DNA from: Actinomadura rupiterrae
Lineage (GTDB): Bacteria; Actinomycetota; Actinomycetes; Streptosporangiales; Streptosporangiaceae
Assembly (NCBI RefSeq): GCF_024172125.1
Contig: NZ_JAMZEA010000004.1
Coordinates: forward strand, 682,001 to 746,000
Length of the DNA: 64,000 nt
Direction: 5' to 3'
The notes under the pieces were generated by a model that saw nothing but the letters and a program-made list of their open reading frames with translations, searched no databases and was not told the origin of the DNA. Position numbers and translations under genes: made by a program. How positions within the stretch are numbered: the stretch's first letter is position 1; every line of letters starts with the position of its first letter. Positions 1-8,405 of this stretch are shown piece by piece.

Positions 1-2
1 TG

Positions 3-668
3 CGCTGGGTCGCCTGGAGCTACATCGCCTCCACCGTCGCGATCAACGTCCTGGCAGCGAACGGCAATGTGGCCGGGAGCCTCATGCACGCAGCGATGCC
101 GGTGCTGTTCATCACCGTCATGGAAGGCGTCCGGCACCTCATCCGACACCGCGTCGGGCTCGCCTCCGGTACCCGTGGCGCACCTATTCCGGCGCGCCGT
201 TGGCTCCTGGCGCCGGTGTCTACCGCCCTGCTGTGGCGGCGCATGGCGCTCTGGAACATCGCCACCTACCTCGAGGCCCTCGACCTAGAGTATCGGCGCC
301 TCGTAACGGTCGGCGAACTCCAGCAACGCTATGGACGAATGGCATGGCGCTGGCGCACCCCACTACCCGAACGCCTCGGCCTGCGTCTCATGGCCGCCAA
401 CCTCCCGGAGCATGCTCCGCCCAACGTCTGCGGTCCCGTCCCGCAAGAGAAGAACGCCCAACCAACGCGCCCTGAATGGCTCAGCAGCGAGCTGCTCCTC
501 GCGGCCCGCCGCGTCTTGGACGAAGCCCGACTGGAGAACCGCGTCCTGACGCGCACGGAACTCGGCCAACAGCTACGAGAACAGGGCCTGACCATCTCCA
601 ACGAACGCCTCACCGAACTCCGCCAGCACGCCTCCGTGGACGCGGGCGCCCAGATCGGCACCGCATAG
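3..668 (+). CDS. DUF2637-like membrane protein, 5'-truncated by window edge
   Basis: The open frame enters from before base 1, so the N-terminus is missing; the first in-frame ATG inside the window is at 84 and GTG at 69. The visible start is hydrophobic (tryptophan and alanine-rich, ending in a VLFITVMEGVRHL helix), followed by a basic, soluble tail of about 150 residues with helix-forming character. This layout matches the DUF2637/SpdB-like proteins common on actinomycete integrative conjugative elements, where they are linked to plasmid spread or replication control. The role is inferred from family and context. It lies upstream of the ArdC-primase operon with a 130-bp gap. Confidence 0.6.
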   Translation, partial: RWVAWSYIASTVAINVLAANGNVAGSLMHAAMPVLFITVMEGVRHLIRHRVGLASGTRGAPIPARRWLLAPVSTALLWRRMALWNIATYLEALDLEYRRLVTVGELQQRYGRMAWRWRTPLPERLGLRLMAANLPEHAPPNVCGPVPQEKNAQPTRPEWLSSELLLAARRVLDEARLENRVLTRTELGQQLREQGLTISNERLTELRQHASVDAGAQIGTA

Positions 669-800
669 CCAGAAGAAATCATCCCGACGCTGGTGACTCA
701 TAGTTGACATGTGATCACCGACAGTGCATCGTCGGAGCGCCAACAACTTTAGTTTACGACTTCTACCCTTGTTGACATTCTTCCCTCGAAGGTGACGCCC

Positions 801-1139
801 ATGGCCGCAGCCGCCGCATCGTCCGCCACCGACCCGAACATCCCCGCACCGAGATCACACGGACAGCGCGATCCGGATCAGCGAGCGCGCGAAGCCGGGC
901 TCAACCGGCTGCGCGGCACTCTCGTCGCGCTCGGCGTCCGCACCCGCCTCACCAGGCCCCGCAGCGGCATCTGGCGGCTGCGCCTGCACAGGAACGGCTG
1001 GCACGAGACGGTCATGTGCGCCGGCAGCGAAGGTACCTACGCCTACGTCACCGCGCACGGACGCCTGCTCGGCCCTACCTCCGACGTCCACTCCATCGCC
1101 CGCCTGCTCGTCTGGATGCTGGACCACCGGCAGCGATGA
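801..1139 (+). CDS. hypothetical protein of ICE replication block
   Basis: A 112-residue basic protein with no recognised domain. The ATG at 801 is preferred over the in-frame GTG at 792 because a GAAGG box sits 8 nt upstream. The C-terminal part (residues about 60-112) is well ordered, with GTYAYVTAHGRLLGP and a short hydrophobic helix. Its stop overlaps the start of the ArdC-primase gene (ATGA), so the two are probably translated together and the product may assist the primase. Function unknown. Confidence 0.6.
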   Translation: MAAAAASSATDPNIPAPRSHGQRDPDQRAREAGLNRLRGTLVALGVRTRLTRPRSGIWRLRLHRNGWHETVMCAGSEGTYAYVTAHGRLLGPTSDVHSIARLLVWMLDHRQR

Positions 1140-3091
1140 CCCAGGCCGACTTCACCCCGCCCGAGCAAGACGCCGGCACCGCAGCAGGTGCCGGCGTCAA
1201 CCGGAGCCACGCCGAGAGGCAGCGTCAGCTCGCCGTCCTCCACGGCATCGCAGGCCACCAGCTCCGGCAGCTCCACGCCGGGCGCCTCCCCTGGGCCTCC
1301 TTTCTCGACCTGGCCCACCGCCACGGCCGCCACGGCTTCACCAACGCCTTGCTGATCAACGCTCAGGAGGCGGCGGCAACAGACGTCCGGCGCTACGACG
1401 ACTGGAAAGACCAGGGACGTCAGGTACGCAAGGGCGAGCGCGGTATCCGGATCATTTCGCGCCGCGACGTCCCCTACTCCGTCTTCGACATCGCTCAAAC
1501 CGACGGTCCCGCTTCAACGACGCCACCCGTTCCGTCCGTGGCCGCCTCCGAAGCCCTACAGCGTCTGTTGGAGCTCGCCGGCGACCTGAACGTCTACGTG
1601 GATCGAGGCCGCTGGTCCTACCTCGGTCGCCCTGATCGCCGTATCTCCTTGCCGGGCGAGGTGGATGACGGCCTAGCGACGGCCATCCTCGCCCACCAGC
1701 TCGCCCACATCCTTCAACGCGGCGAACACCCAGACCCGCAAGACAACACACCATGCCGGGGGGCGCGCCGCGTCCGCGCCGACTCCATCGCCTACCTCAC
1801 CCTGGCGCACCTCGGAGCCGACACCAGCGAATTGCGCTTCCCGCCAGTTCCCACCTGGGCCGGGACCGACGAACGCGCGCACCCCTTGGCCGCCGTCGAA
1901 GCGATGGGGACGCGAATCGTCCGGACGGCCCAGCGAATCCGCCAACGACTCCCCCTCCGGCCAACCACGGACACGCCTCCCCTCGCCACGCGCCAGGCCG
2001 CGCCAACGAAGGCACCCTCGCCTCAACGCGAAGAGCTGATCGAGGCCCTCGCCCAAGCCCAGCAGTTCTTCCGCAAGCACCTGGCCGCAAGCTGGGGACC
2101 CGCCTACCTTGCCGAGCGCGGCATCCCGGACGGCACACTGGACGCCTGGGCAATCGGATACGCCCCCGCCAGGGGGCTCGTCGAACACCTCAAGTCCCTC
2201 GGCTTCACCAAAACCGCGCTCCACGAGGCAGGCCTGACCAGGAACGCCAGTGCGGGCTCACATCCGTTGTTCGTCGACCGAGTCTCGTTCCCACTTCGCA
2301 CACCTGACGGCACGATCGTCGGCTTCATCGCCCGCCGCCGCGACACCGGCCGAGGCCCCAAATACCTCAACACCCCGGCAACAAGCCTCTTCGACAAAAG
2401 CCAAAACCTGTTCGGACTCGCCCACGGCCGGGAGCGACTGGCCTCAGGCGCCCGGCCCTTAATCGTTGAAGGCCCGCTGGACGTCCTGGCCATCAGCGCC
2501 GCCGACCTGGACGAGTACGTGCCTCTCGCCCCGTGCGGAACCGCAATCACCGCTCACCAGCTCCAGCACCTGGACCGTCACGCAGACCTCAACACCCAAG
2601 GTCTATTGCTGGCACTCGACGGCGACAAACCGGGACGGCGCGCGATGCTACGCGCCTGGAAGGAACTCCAGCAGGTCAAGGGCCCGGTAGATGCGATCGT
2701 CCTCCCGAAAGGCCAGGACCCGGCCGACATCCTGCGCTACCAAGGGCCCACGGGCGTACGCGATTCACTACGATCTGTAACTACCCTCGCCGACCTGGTC
2801 GTGGATGCGGAGATCCAACGCGTCGGTGGAACCCTCGAACACGCCGAGACCCGAGTGGCAGCCGCCCGTGCCGCCGCCACCCTCATCGCCCAGGTGTCCG
2901 CAGAGCAGATCACCCGCCAGATCCCCCGCATCGCCACAGCGACCGGCGTCCCCGGAGCCACAGTCACCGCTCTGATCGCCGACGCGATCAGCCCAGACAT
3001 CCCAGCCACGGCCGTCCCCGAATACACGGGCACCTCCGCCACCTCGCCTCCTGCTCCACCATTCCGCCCGCCCCGACGACATGCCCGCTAG
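1136..3091 (+). CDS. ArdC-like antirestriction/zincin domain fused to DnaG-type primase with Toprim
   Basis: A 651-residue protein. Residues about 25-115 match the ArdC N-terminal ssDNA-binding domain (FTNALLINAQ, then DDWKDQGRQVRKGERGIRI). A zincin-like segment follows, but the expected HExxH reads HQLAH at 187-191, so the catalytic glutamate is replaced. From about residue 320 it resembles the DnaG catalytic core (FFRKHLAASWGPAYLAERGI) and then a Toprim fold with IVEGPLDVLA and the acidic LALDGDKPG motif. Such fusions are found on actinomycete ICEs and plasmids, where the primase primes the transferred single strand and the ArdC part protects entering DNA. Start chosen from the ATGA overlap with the upstream gene. 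The replacement of Glu suggests a binding rather than peptidase role for the zincin part (inference). Confidence 0.82.
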   Translation: MTQADFTPPEQDAGTAAGAGVNRSHAERQRQLAVLHGIAGHQLRQLHAGRLPWASFLDLAHRHGRHGFTNALLINAQEAAATDVRRYDDWKDQGRQVRKGERGIRIISRRDVPYSVFDIAQTDGPASTTPPVPSVAASEALQRLLELAGDLNVYVDRGRWSYLGRPDRRISLPGEVDDGLATAILAHQLAHILQRGEHPDPQDNTPCRGARRVRADSIAYLTLAHLGADTSELRFPPVPTWAGTDERAHPLAAVEAMGTRIVRTAQRIRQRLPLRPTTDTPPLATRQAAPTKAPSPQREELIEALAQAQQFFRKHLAASWGPAYLAERGIPDGTLDAWAIGYAPARGLVEHLKSLGFTKTALHEAGLTRNASAGSHPLFVDRVSFPLRTPDGTIVGFIARRRDTGRGPKYLNTPATSLFDKSQNLFGLAHGRERLASGARPLIVEGPLDVLAISAADLDEYVPLAPCGTAITAHQLQHLDRHADLNTQGLLLALDGDKPGRRAMLRAWKELQQVKGPVDAIVLPKGQDPADILRYQGPTGVRDSLRSVTTLADLVVDAEIQRVGGTLEHAETRVAAARAAATLIAQVSAEQITRQIPRIATATGVPGATVTALIADAISPDIPATAVPEYTGTSATSPPAPPFRPPRRHAR

Positions 3092-3117
3092 TACGCCCAA
3101 GCGACAGGAGCCCAGAC

Positions 3118-4017
3118 ATGAGTGAGAACCACCATCCCGACCCGTTCACCGACGGGCTCACCCTCAGCGGTCAGCGCCTCAGCCAGATCGCCATAGCCGC
3201 GGTGATGGGAGTGCAAGGCCACAACGCCATCGTCCGCCGGTTGGCAGAAGCTCGCCAGGCACAGAAGCAAGCCGCCGTGAAGAGGGAACAGGCAGTACTT
3301 CGCGCAGTACGCGAGGAAGCGCGAACCCGCTGGACGCCCGCCCACGACCGGGAATGGCTGAGCCAGGCAAGCCTTCACGAGGTCGGGCAAGCCTGGGGCG
3401 CGGCGCTCCCCTACATCGACACCTTGAAGTCAGCACGTTCCGCCGCCGACAAATGCGAAGCCCGGCTGCGGCTTCTCCACCCCTACGCCATGAAGCGTTA
3501 CGACGAACTGCGCCGTGAGGGCGCGGACCGGCAGGACGCCATGGTGGAAGCGGCTCCCTACTTCACCAAAGCCCCGAACACCCGCACAGGCGACCCCATC
3601 CCCACACGGCCAGCCCTCCCCGAAGGGACAGGAACCACTTGGGCCGCGAACCCTCACGGCCCCACCCGCGCCGACCTGGTGGCCGCTCAACAATCCGTCC
3701 GTGCCCAACAGATCGCCGCCGACCTACGCGCGAAGTCCCAGGAGAAGGGACACGAACCCGGCACAGGCGAACTGCGCGCGATGCTGGAGGCCACGACCAA
3801 CCTCTCCGAGGACACGATCACCGAGGCCGTTCCGGTCCGGCCGTCCCGCCGGACGGGCAGCGGAATCGCCACTCCCGAAGGCGAACTCGCAGACACGGCG
3901 TTCCCCTTCACCATCGACGAGGCCCTCGCCTTGTCCGGCGCCCGGCAGACCGACCAACCCCCGTCCCGTCGGAAGCCGAGCCCAACGCCCGATCGCAACC
4001 GTCGCCGCAACCTCTGA
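3118..4017 (+). CDS. hypothetical ICE protein
   Basis: A 299-residue, hydrophilic protein. The start is supported by an AGGAG box about 10 nt before the ATG, and the gene follows the primase by 26 bp. Residues about 35-130 are rich in Ala, Arg, Glu and Gln and probably helical or coiled; the C-terminal third is proline- and charge-rich and probably disordered. There is no signal peptide, membrane segment or recognisable catalytic motif. Its position between primase and superinfection-immunity genes suggests an accessory replication or regulatory role. The family was not recognised. Confidence 0.6.
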   Translation: MSENHHPDPFTDGLTLSGQRLSQIAIAAVMGVQGHNAIVRRLAEARQAQKQAAVKREQAVLRAVREEARTRWTPAHDREWLSQASLHEVGQAWGAALPYIDTLKSARSAADKCEARLRLLHPYAMKRYDELRREGADRQDAMVEAAPYFTKAPNTRTGDPIPTRPALPEGTGTTWAANPHGPTRADLVAAQQSVRAQQIAADLRAKSQEKGHEPGTGELRAMLEATTNLSEDTITEAVPVRPSRRTGSGIATPEGELADTAFPFTIDEALALSGARQTDQPPSRRKPSPTPDRNRRRNL

Positions 4018-4036
4018 CCAGGACGGAGATCCCACC

Positions 4037-4258
4037 ATGCAGTTCCCGACCGGAGACGCGAACCTCGCACTAGCCTTTCTCATCACCGTCGGCGTCGTAC
4101 TGCTCCCGCTTCTCCCGACATGGATCGCAGTGCTCAGACGCGCCGAGGCGATCTCCTTCATGCTCCTGTTCAACATCCTGTGCTGCGCAACCGTCCTGGC
4201 ATGGCCAGTAGCCCTGCTCCTCGCTTTCAAGATGCCCCGCCGCATCCCGCCGCTCTGA
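4037..4258 (+). CDS. superinfection immunity protein-like small membrane protein
   Basis: A 73-residue protein almost entirely made of two hydrophobic helices (residues about 8-31 and 38-63) joined by a short basic turn. The core LLPLLPTWIAVLRRAE followed by FNILCCATVLAWPVALLLAF matches the superinfection immunity family (Imm_superinfect: hydrophobic-Pro-T-IA-R, then FxLNxLxGWTxxGWxxAL). In phages the family blocks entry of a second genome at the inner membrane; on an ICE it could limit entry of related elements. A GGACGGAG box lies before the ATG. It ends the short operon begun at 801. Confidence 0.65.
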   Translation: MQFPTGDANLALAFLITVGVVLLPLLPTWIAVLRRAEAISFMLLFNILCCATVLAWPVALLLAFKMPRRIPPL

Positions 4259-4352
4259 GCTACTGGCAGCCTCTTCGGAGTCCTCACCCGCGTCTGGATA
4301 GTGCGGAGCGATCTAGACGCGACTGTCACCGCGCTTCATTCGAATGCCGGGC

Positions 4353-4856
4353 TCAGGGCTTCGGAAGTCCGGCCTTGACGCGCCACCAGTGTGCGGACCG
4401 GGGGGCCTGGAGCAAGACGGCCATCTGGCGGCAGGCCGCCTCGAACGCTTCACCGTGCGGGGTGTCGCGACCAACTCCCAGCCTGAACTCGTCGACGTTG
4501 TGCGTGCCATGATCAGTCTCGCAGTAGCAAGCGAGATTCACCGTCACCACCACAGCCAAGCCTCCACCCACAGTCCACTCGACACTGATGCCGAACTCGT
4601 GCCAGTCGGACAGATCCTCGGCCTTCATGACGACAGTAGCCAGCAGGATCTCGTGGATGACGCCGGGCGCCGCCCCGGGGTAGGGGACGTGATCGGGAAA
4701 CCATTCCCATGTGATCGCGGGCGCCGGTGCCACTACGTCCAGCGCGTCGGCCGCTCGTCGCATCTCTTCGAAGTCGCGCTCCGCGGCGTCTGCGAACAAT
4801 AATCTCAAGGGGACCTCGGCGAAAGGTCCACGTTCCCCGCCCATACCACTGATCAT
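4353..4856 (-). CDS. hypothetical protein
   Basis: About 167 residues, no family recognised. The sequence has a plausible folded core (ITWEWFPDHVPYP, then HEFGISVEWTVGGGLAVVVTVN) and no signal peptide. The start is uncertain: ATG at 4856, ATG at 4844 and a TTG at 4880 are all in frame and none has a clear ribosome site. It is convergent with the superinfection-immunity gene and downstream of the DUF1152 gene. A second minus-strand frame overlaps the first 100 bp with reasonable codon use, so an undetected frameshift near the N-terminus cannot be excluded. Confidence 0.5.
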   Translation of the reverse strand: MISGMGGERGPFAEVPLRLLFADAAERDFEEMRRAADALDVVAPAPAITWEWFPDHVPYPGAAPGVIHEILLATVVMKAEDLSDWHEFGISVEWTVGGGLAVVVTVNLACYCETDHGTHNVDEFRLGVGRDTPHGEAFEAACRQMAVLLQAPRSAHWWRVKAGLPKP

Positions 4857-4995
4857 GGAACGGCCGTGGCAGGATCGCAATGCTCAGATCTGGGTCAAAG
4901 CCCTTCAGCGGGACACCTCGACGCTCGGCCACTTCGGAAACCGGCCCTTTCTGCGGAAGTCCGAAGGCCACTGGCACCCAGCCTCTGCTCGGCGG

Positions 4996-6102
4996 TCAAG
5001 AAGCCTTCGGTCGAGTCCGCCACAAGGGCGGAGCGTAGTGGTTGGGCCGCGTCGCGATGAGCTGCGATCGAAGGTTCGCGGCTGCGTCATGGCGCAGGGA
5101 GAAGACCTCAGCAACACGCCGGAATGTCACGTAGTCGATCCCTCGGGCCGCGGTCTGCTGCTCGAATGCTCGGACCTGCTCATCGTCCGGCACCTCCCTG
5201 AGCGGCTCTCGTCGGCGGCTGCCGGCAGCCTTCTGGCGTTCGAAGTCGATCTCAGAGAAGCCGCAGTAACGACGGATGACCGCCTCGGCTCCATCCAGAC
5301 TCCTCGTACTCCGCAACGCTCGCGCAGCCGGGTTGAGGGCCAACGCCCTCGTCAAAGGAAGGCGGTACACGTCCAGGCTGCGGTCGGTAAGACGAACCGG
5401 GAGGCCTCCACCACGGATTTCCGCAGTCCCGCGGAGGCCGCGTGCTGCAGCCACCAACAACGCGGTCGCTTCCGAAGGGTGCCAGTCGAGGATGTGCGCA
5501 TACCGATCGACGTCGGCCGCAGTGAGCTTGCCGGCCAGGTCGCTCCCGGTACGGGAGAGAACTTCAGCCTCGGTGAGTTCACCATCGAGGCCCGGGCCGG
5601 CGACCAGAACCGTCACGGGGAGGCCCAGTTCATCGCAGGCTGCCAAGATCAGGGCGTCGGCGAGAGGGCTGCGCAACCCGACCTCGTCTCCCCGCGCGAG
5701 GACGTCTCCACCGACGTCGACCACCTCGACACTGCGAGACTCGGTCACGGTCACGAGTTCGCGGATCTGGGCGTGTAGGCCGGTTGCACCACCTGCCGGG
5801 TCCAAGAGGAACAGCGGCATGCCCAGCTCTGCCGCCAAGCGAGGCAGCGTCGATCCAGCAGGCGGTAGGGGCCGCGTGTTCTCCGTGATCACAGCGACCT
5901 GTTCACCAACGCGTCCGAGCCCGGTGAAGTCGGCGACGCCACGAGGCCCTGGCCTCGGATCAACGGCGAGGCGATCCCACGCCCAGGTGGCGATCGCCGC
6001 CGGCTCGGTCCGAGACATCCGGCGGATCGCGGCCGCGACGTGGATGATCGCTGCGGCCAAGGCGTCTCCCCCGCCACCCGCCGCGATCAGGAGCCGAGAC
6101 AT
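4996..6102 (-). CDS. DUF1152 domain-containing protein
   Basis: About 368 residues. The N-terminus SRLLIAAGGGGDALAAA is the glycine-rich nucleotide-fold signature that opens DUF1152 proteins, and SPLADALILAACDELG in the middle is consistent with a Rossmann-like fold. The family is widespread in archaea and actinobacteria and has no established biochemical role. ATG 6102 is preferred; a longer form from ATG 6174 would place 24 extra residues over the GntR promoter region. The frame stays open to 6891, but that extension is antisense to the GntR gene and is rejected. It is divergent from the GntR gene and shares the operator candidate at 6152-6167. Confidence 0.72.
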   Translation of the reverse strand: MSRLLIAAGGGGDALAAAIIHVAAAIRRMSRTEPAAIATWAWDRLAVDPRPGPRGVADFTGLGRVGEQVAVITENTRPLPPAGSTLPRLAAELGMPLFLLDPAGGATGLHAQIRELVTVTESRSVEVVDVGGDVLARGDEVGLRSPLADALILAACDELGLPVTVLVAGPGLDGELTEAEVLSRTGSDLAGKLTAADVDRYAHILDWHPSEATALLVAAARGLRGTAEIRGGGLPVRLTDRSLDVYRLPLTRALALNPAARALRSTRSLDGAEAVIRRYCGFSEIDFERQKAAGSRRREPLREVPDDEQVRAFEQQTAARGIDYVTFRRVAEVFSLRHDAAANLRSQLIATRPNHYAPPLWRTRPKAS

Positions 6103-6151
6103 ATCCAGCAGCCTAGGGTCGGCTCGGAGCCGCCTGGCTAAGATGGTGGCT

Positions 6152-6167
6152 AGTGGATCTGTCCACT
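6152..6167. promoter_or_regulatory. candidate GntR operator, AGTGG-N6-CCACT
   Basis: AGTGGATCTGTCCACT is an inverted repeat in the gap between the divergent DUF1152 and GntR genes, 22 bp before the GntR start. The same AGTGG-N6-CCACT layout recurs at 6987-7002, immediately downstream of the GntR gene. Autoregulation by GntR proteins through such palindromes is well established; the assignment here is inference from position and repetition. Confidence 0.6.
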
Positions 6168-6188
6168 CCCACATCCCGGAGGCGTCAC

Positions 6189-6932
6189 GTGCCCGAGCTG
6201 GAGCAGTCGCTGCCGAAGTACCTGCAGATCGCCGCGCACATCCGCGATCAGATTCTCCGCGGTGACCTGGGACCTGGCGACGAGGTCCCGTCGGAGCGGC
6301 AGATCGCCGCCCAATGGGACGTGTCGCGTCCGACGGCGACCAAGGCGCTGGAAGCGCTCCGGACTCAAGGCCTCGTCGAGTCGCGGCGCGGCTCGGGTAC
6401 CTACGTCCTCGACCGGTACGGGCTGCACCGCCGCGCTCGGGAACGCTACCAACGCGCATCACAAACCGGACGGATCTATCCGCCAAGCGAGCGCGCCGAG
6501 ATCGTCTCGTCCGAAGTGGTGACTGCGCCCGCGCATGTATCCGAAGCGCTGACTCTCCCAGAACGCGCGCGAGCACTGCGACGGCAGCGCACGGTCTTCC
6601 GCGACGACCGTCCGGTGGAGATCTCCGTCTCCTGGTACTCCGAAGCCGTCGCCGAGCGCGCGCCGCTGCTGAAGGACCGGGCGCGTATCCGGCAGGGCAC
6701 GGTCGCATACCTGGAGGGTGCCACCGGTCGTCGGGCGAGGCACGGCCATGACCGTGTTTCCGCACGCCTGGCCAGCGAAGCCGAGCTGGAGGTCTTCGGG
6801 TTGGCCGGGCCGGCGGCCGTGCTGGTCGTGCGGCACACCGTGTACGACATGGACGAGCACCCCATGGAGTTCGCCGAAGCCGTCTATCCACCCGACGCGT
6901 GGACCTTCGAAGAGACGTACATGATCCACTGA
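6189..6932 (+). CDS. GntR/HutC-family transcriptional regulator (KorSA-like)
   Basis: A 247-residue protein. Residues about 8-70 form the winged helix of GntR proteins (YLQIAAHIRDQILRGDLGPG, then PSERQIAAQWDVSRPTATKA and VESRRGSGTYV). Residues about 100-240 fit the UTRA effector-binding fold, ending EFAEAVYPPDAWTFEETY. GTG 6189 is chosen because GGAGG sits 6 nt upstream; a longer frame from 6153 would span the operator. On pSAM2-like elements a protein of this type (KorSA) represses replication and transfer genes. Two palindromes at 6152 and 6987 are probable targets. Confidence 0.85.
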   Translation: MPELEQSLPKYLQIAAHIRDQILRGDLGPGDEVPSERQIAAQWDVSRPTATKALEALRTQGLVESRRGSGTYVLDRYGLHRRARERYQRASQTGRIYPPSERAEIVSSEVVTAPAHVSEALTLPERARALRRQRTVFRDDRPVEISVSWYSEAVAERAPLLKDRARIRQGTVAYLEGATGRRARHGHDRVSARLASEAELEVFGLAGPAAVLVVRHTVYDMDEHPMEFAEAVYPPDAWTFEETYMIH

Positions 6933-6986
6933 GGATCGTTTCCCGGAAGTCATTGCCGACCGTAGTGCCTCATGACACTCTGGGTA

Positions 6987-7002
6987 AGTGGCATAGGCCA
7001 CT
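6987..7002. promoter_or_regulatory. second candidate GntR operator
   Basis: AGTGGCATAGGCCACT, a perfect inverted repeat with AGTGGC/GCCACT arms, matches the AGTGG-N6-CCACT layout of the site at 6152-6167. A further half-site (AGTGG) follows at 7017. It sits about 200 bp ahead of the ATP-binding protein gene in a 267-bp gap, so that gene is a likely second target of the GntR protein. Confidence 0.55.
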
Positions 7003-7199
7003 ATCCGGAAAGGCTAAGTGGCCAACCGTAGGCAAGCCCCTCCCAAAGCACGCGGTCCCGGCCGGTGATGCGACCACCAGCCGGGACCAATCGGACACTG
7101 GAGGTCCGACTTGAGACAGGATCCCACGCGCCCTTCCAAGCGCATGACGCCCCCGGCCACTCTGGACCAGCCCCCGGCTCGCGCACAGTGGAGTCCCAG

Positions 7200-7946
7200 A
7201 TGAGCGCCGGACACCCCGCCGATCTCCCCTACGGCGGCGCGTGCGCTTGGCCGCTTCCACCCGACGAACATTGCGCACACGTAGCACGCACCGAACTGGG
7301 CCGCGCCATGGAGATTCTGGGCTTCGAAACCGACGCCGTGGACAGCGCCGAACTCGCAGTCAGCGAGCTCGCGACCAACGCGCTCCAGCACACCGCCAGC
7401 CGTTGGCCGCTCCAGCCGGAGTCGGTCAGCGAGCTGGCGATATGGGCGCGGTTGAAGCCCCAGCCCGAACTTGTGGTCTCGGTGTTCGACCTCGACCGGC
7501 AGGTCATGCCGCACCCCGGAGACGCCAACCTGCTGGCCGAGCGCGGGCGCGGCATGACCATCGTCGAAGCCGTCACCAACGGCTGGGGCTCCCATCCGTC
7601 CAGGTCACGCCTGACGCCTCAGCCGCTGCCCGGCAAGGCCGTCTGGATGGCGCTCCCGCTCCCCCCAGACTGGCCGCGCCCCACAGGCCCAATCTTCCCC
7701 GCCGTTGCCGCACAGCGCCTGACCATGAACCTGGCCGCGCGCGGAGTGGCCACGAACCGCACCACCGAGCGCTCGGGCATCTCGCTGGTAGCCGTGTCCG
7801 GCCTGAACGTCTGGGTCCGCCCGTCCGTGTTCTCTTGGACCGATCCCACCGGCTCCTGCCGCACCCATCCGCACATCGACCTGCAAGAAACCACCGAACA
7901 CATCATCACGAACCTGGAGCGGGCGGACTGCCCGACATCCGGCTGA
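7200..7946 (+). CDS. ATP-binding protein, HATPase_c_2 (anti-sigma/RsbW-like)
   Basis: A 248-residue protein. Residues about 15-150 carry the GHKL ATPase landmarks: the N box SELAVSELATNALQHT, a G1-like VSVFDLDRQ segment and the G2 box ERGRGMTIVEAVTNGWG. The last 80 residues are an extra domain of unknown role. Streptomyces-type genomes have many such stand-alone kinase-like proteins that bind anti-sigma antagonists or regulate sigma factors. The start at ATG 7200 is supported by a GGAG box 7 nt upstream. A candidate GntR operator precedes it. Confidence 0.75.
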   Translation: MSAGHPADLPYGGACAWPLPPDEHCAHVARTELGRAMEILGFETDAVDSAELAVSELATNALQHTASRWPLQPESVSELAIWARLKPQPELVVSVFDLDRQVMPHPGDANLLAERGRGMTIVEAVTNGWGSHPSRSRLTPQPLPGKAVWMALPLPPDWPRPTGPIFPAVAAQRLTMNLAARGVATNRTTERSGISLVAVSGLNVWVRPSVFSWTDPTGSCRTHPHIDLQETTEHIITNLERADCPTSG

Positions 7947-7962
7947 CCACGAGCCAATCCGG

Positions 7963-8030
7963 GGCGGCATCCTCGTTGGGCGAGACGGACTGTCCGCGGC
8001 AGAAGAATCGCCCCCTCCCAGGATGCCGCC
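7963..8030 (+). terminator. large inverted repeat after the ATPase gene
   Basis: Perfect 11-bp arms (GGCGGCATCCT at 7963-7973 and its complement at 8020-8030) enclose a second small dyad, CGGAC-T-GTCCG. It begins 16 bp after the stop at 7946. There is no T-run, so it is an intrinsic-terminator-like or structured RNA element rather than a certain terminator. Confidence 0.45.
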
Positions 8031-8405
8031 ACCATGGATTCGGCGGAGTCGGCCTACCGTCTCACTCGTGCCGACGTTCCAGCACCCTTGGACTCGGCAT
8101 AGTCGCACTGGCCTCCGAGAGTCGCGGGGCCGCACCATCATGCCGCCTTCCGAGGCGATGACCACCCGGCTCCCCGCAGGCCGCCGATTTCGTGAGCGCT
8201 ATCGACACCCATCGGGTTTGACCGGTGAACATGGCCACTATGTGCCGTTCGTGACACATGAGCAGATTGATGCAGGTCGGGGTAGCGAAGTCCGTGATGG
8301 CACCGATGCGGACCGCCTCACGGTCAGTGATCACCCGGATGGCTGCGGACAAACTTCGATAATTAGGTTGACTCTGTCCTTTTACTCTCCTTTACGGAGG
8401 ATGCC
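8031..8405. other. intergenic region upstream of the nuclease gene
   Basis: No convincing gene. The only plus-strand frame through it lacks a ribosome site and normal codon bias. The last 60 bases are AT-richer and include TTGACT at about 8368, so the nuclease promoter is probably here, although no clear -10 partner is seen. Confidence 0.4.

Noticed and set aside
772..800. TTGACA sequences at 704 and 772 as promoters of the 801 gene
   Set aside because: No acceptable -10 box at 16-18 bp spacing was found for either.
4711..5778. A 355-codon plus-strand frame opposite the DUF1152 gene
   Set aside because: No domain, poor codon bias compared with the minus-strand DUF1152 frame.
6103..6891. N-terminal extension of the DUF1152 frame to 631 codons
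   Set aside because: The extension is antisense to the GntR gene and Arg/Pro-rich; the glycine-rich start motif of the family begins at 6102.
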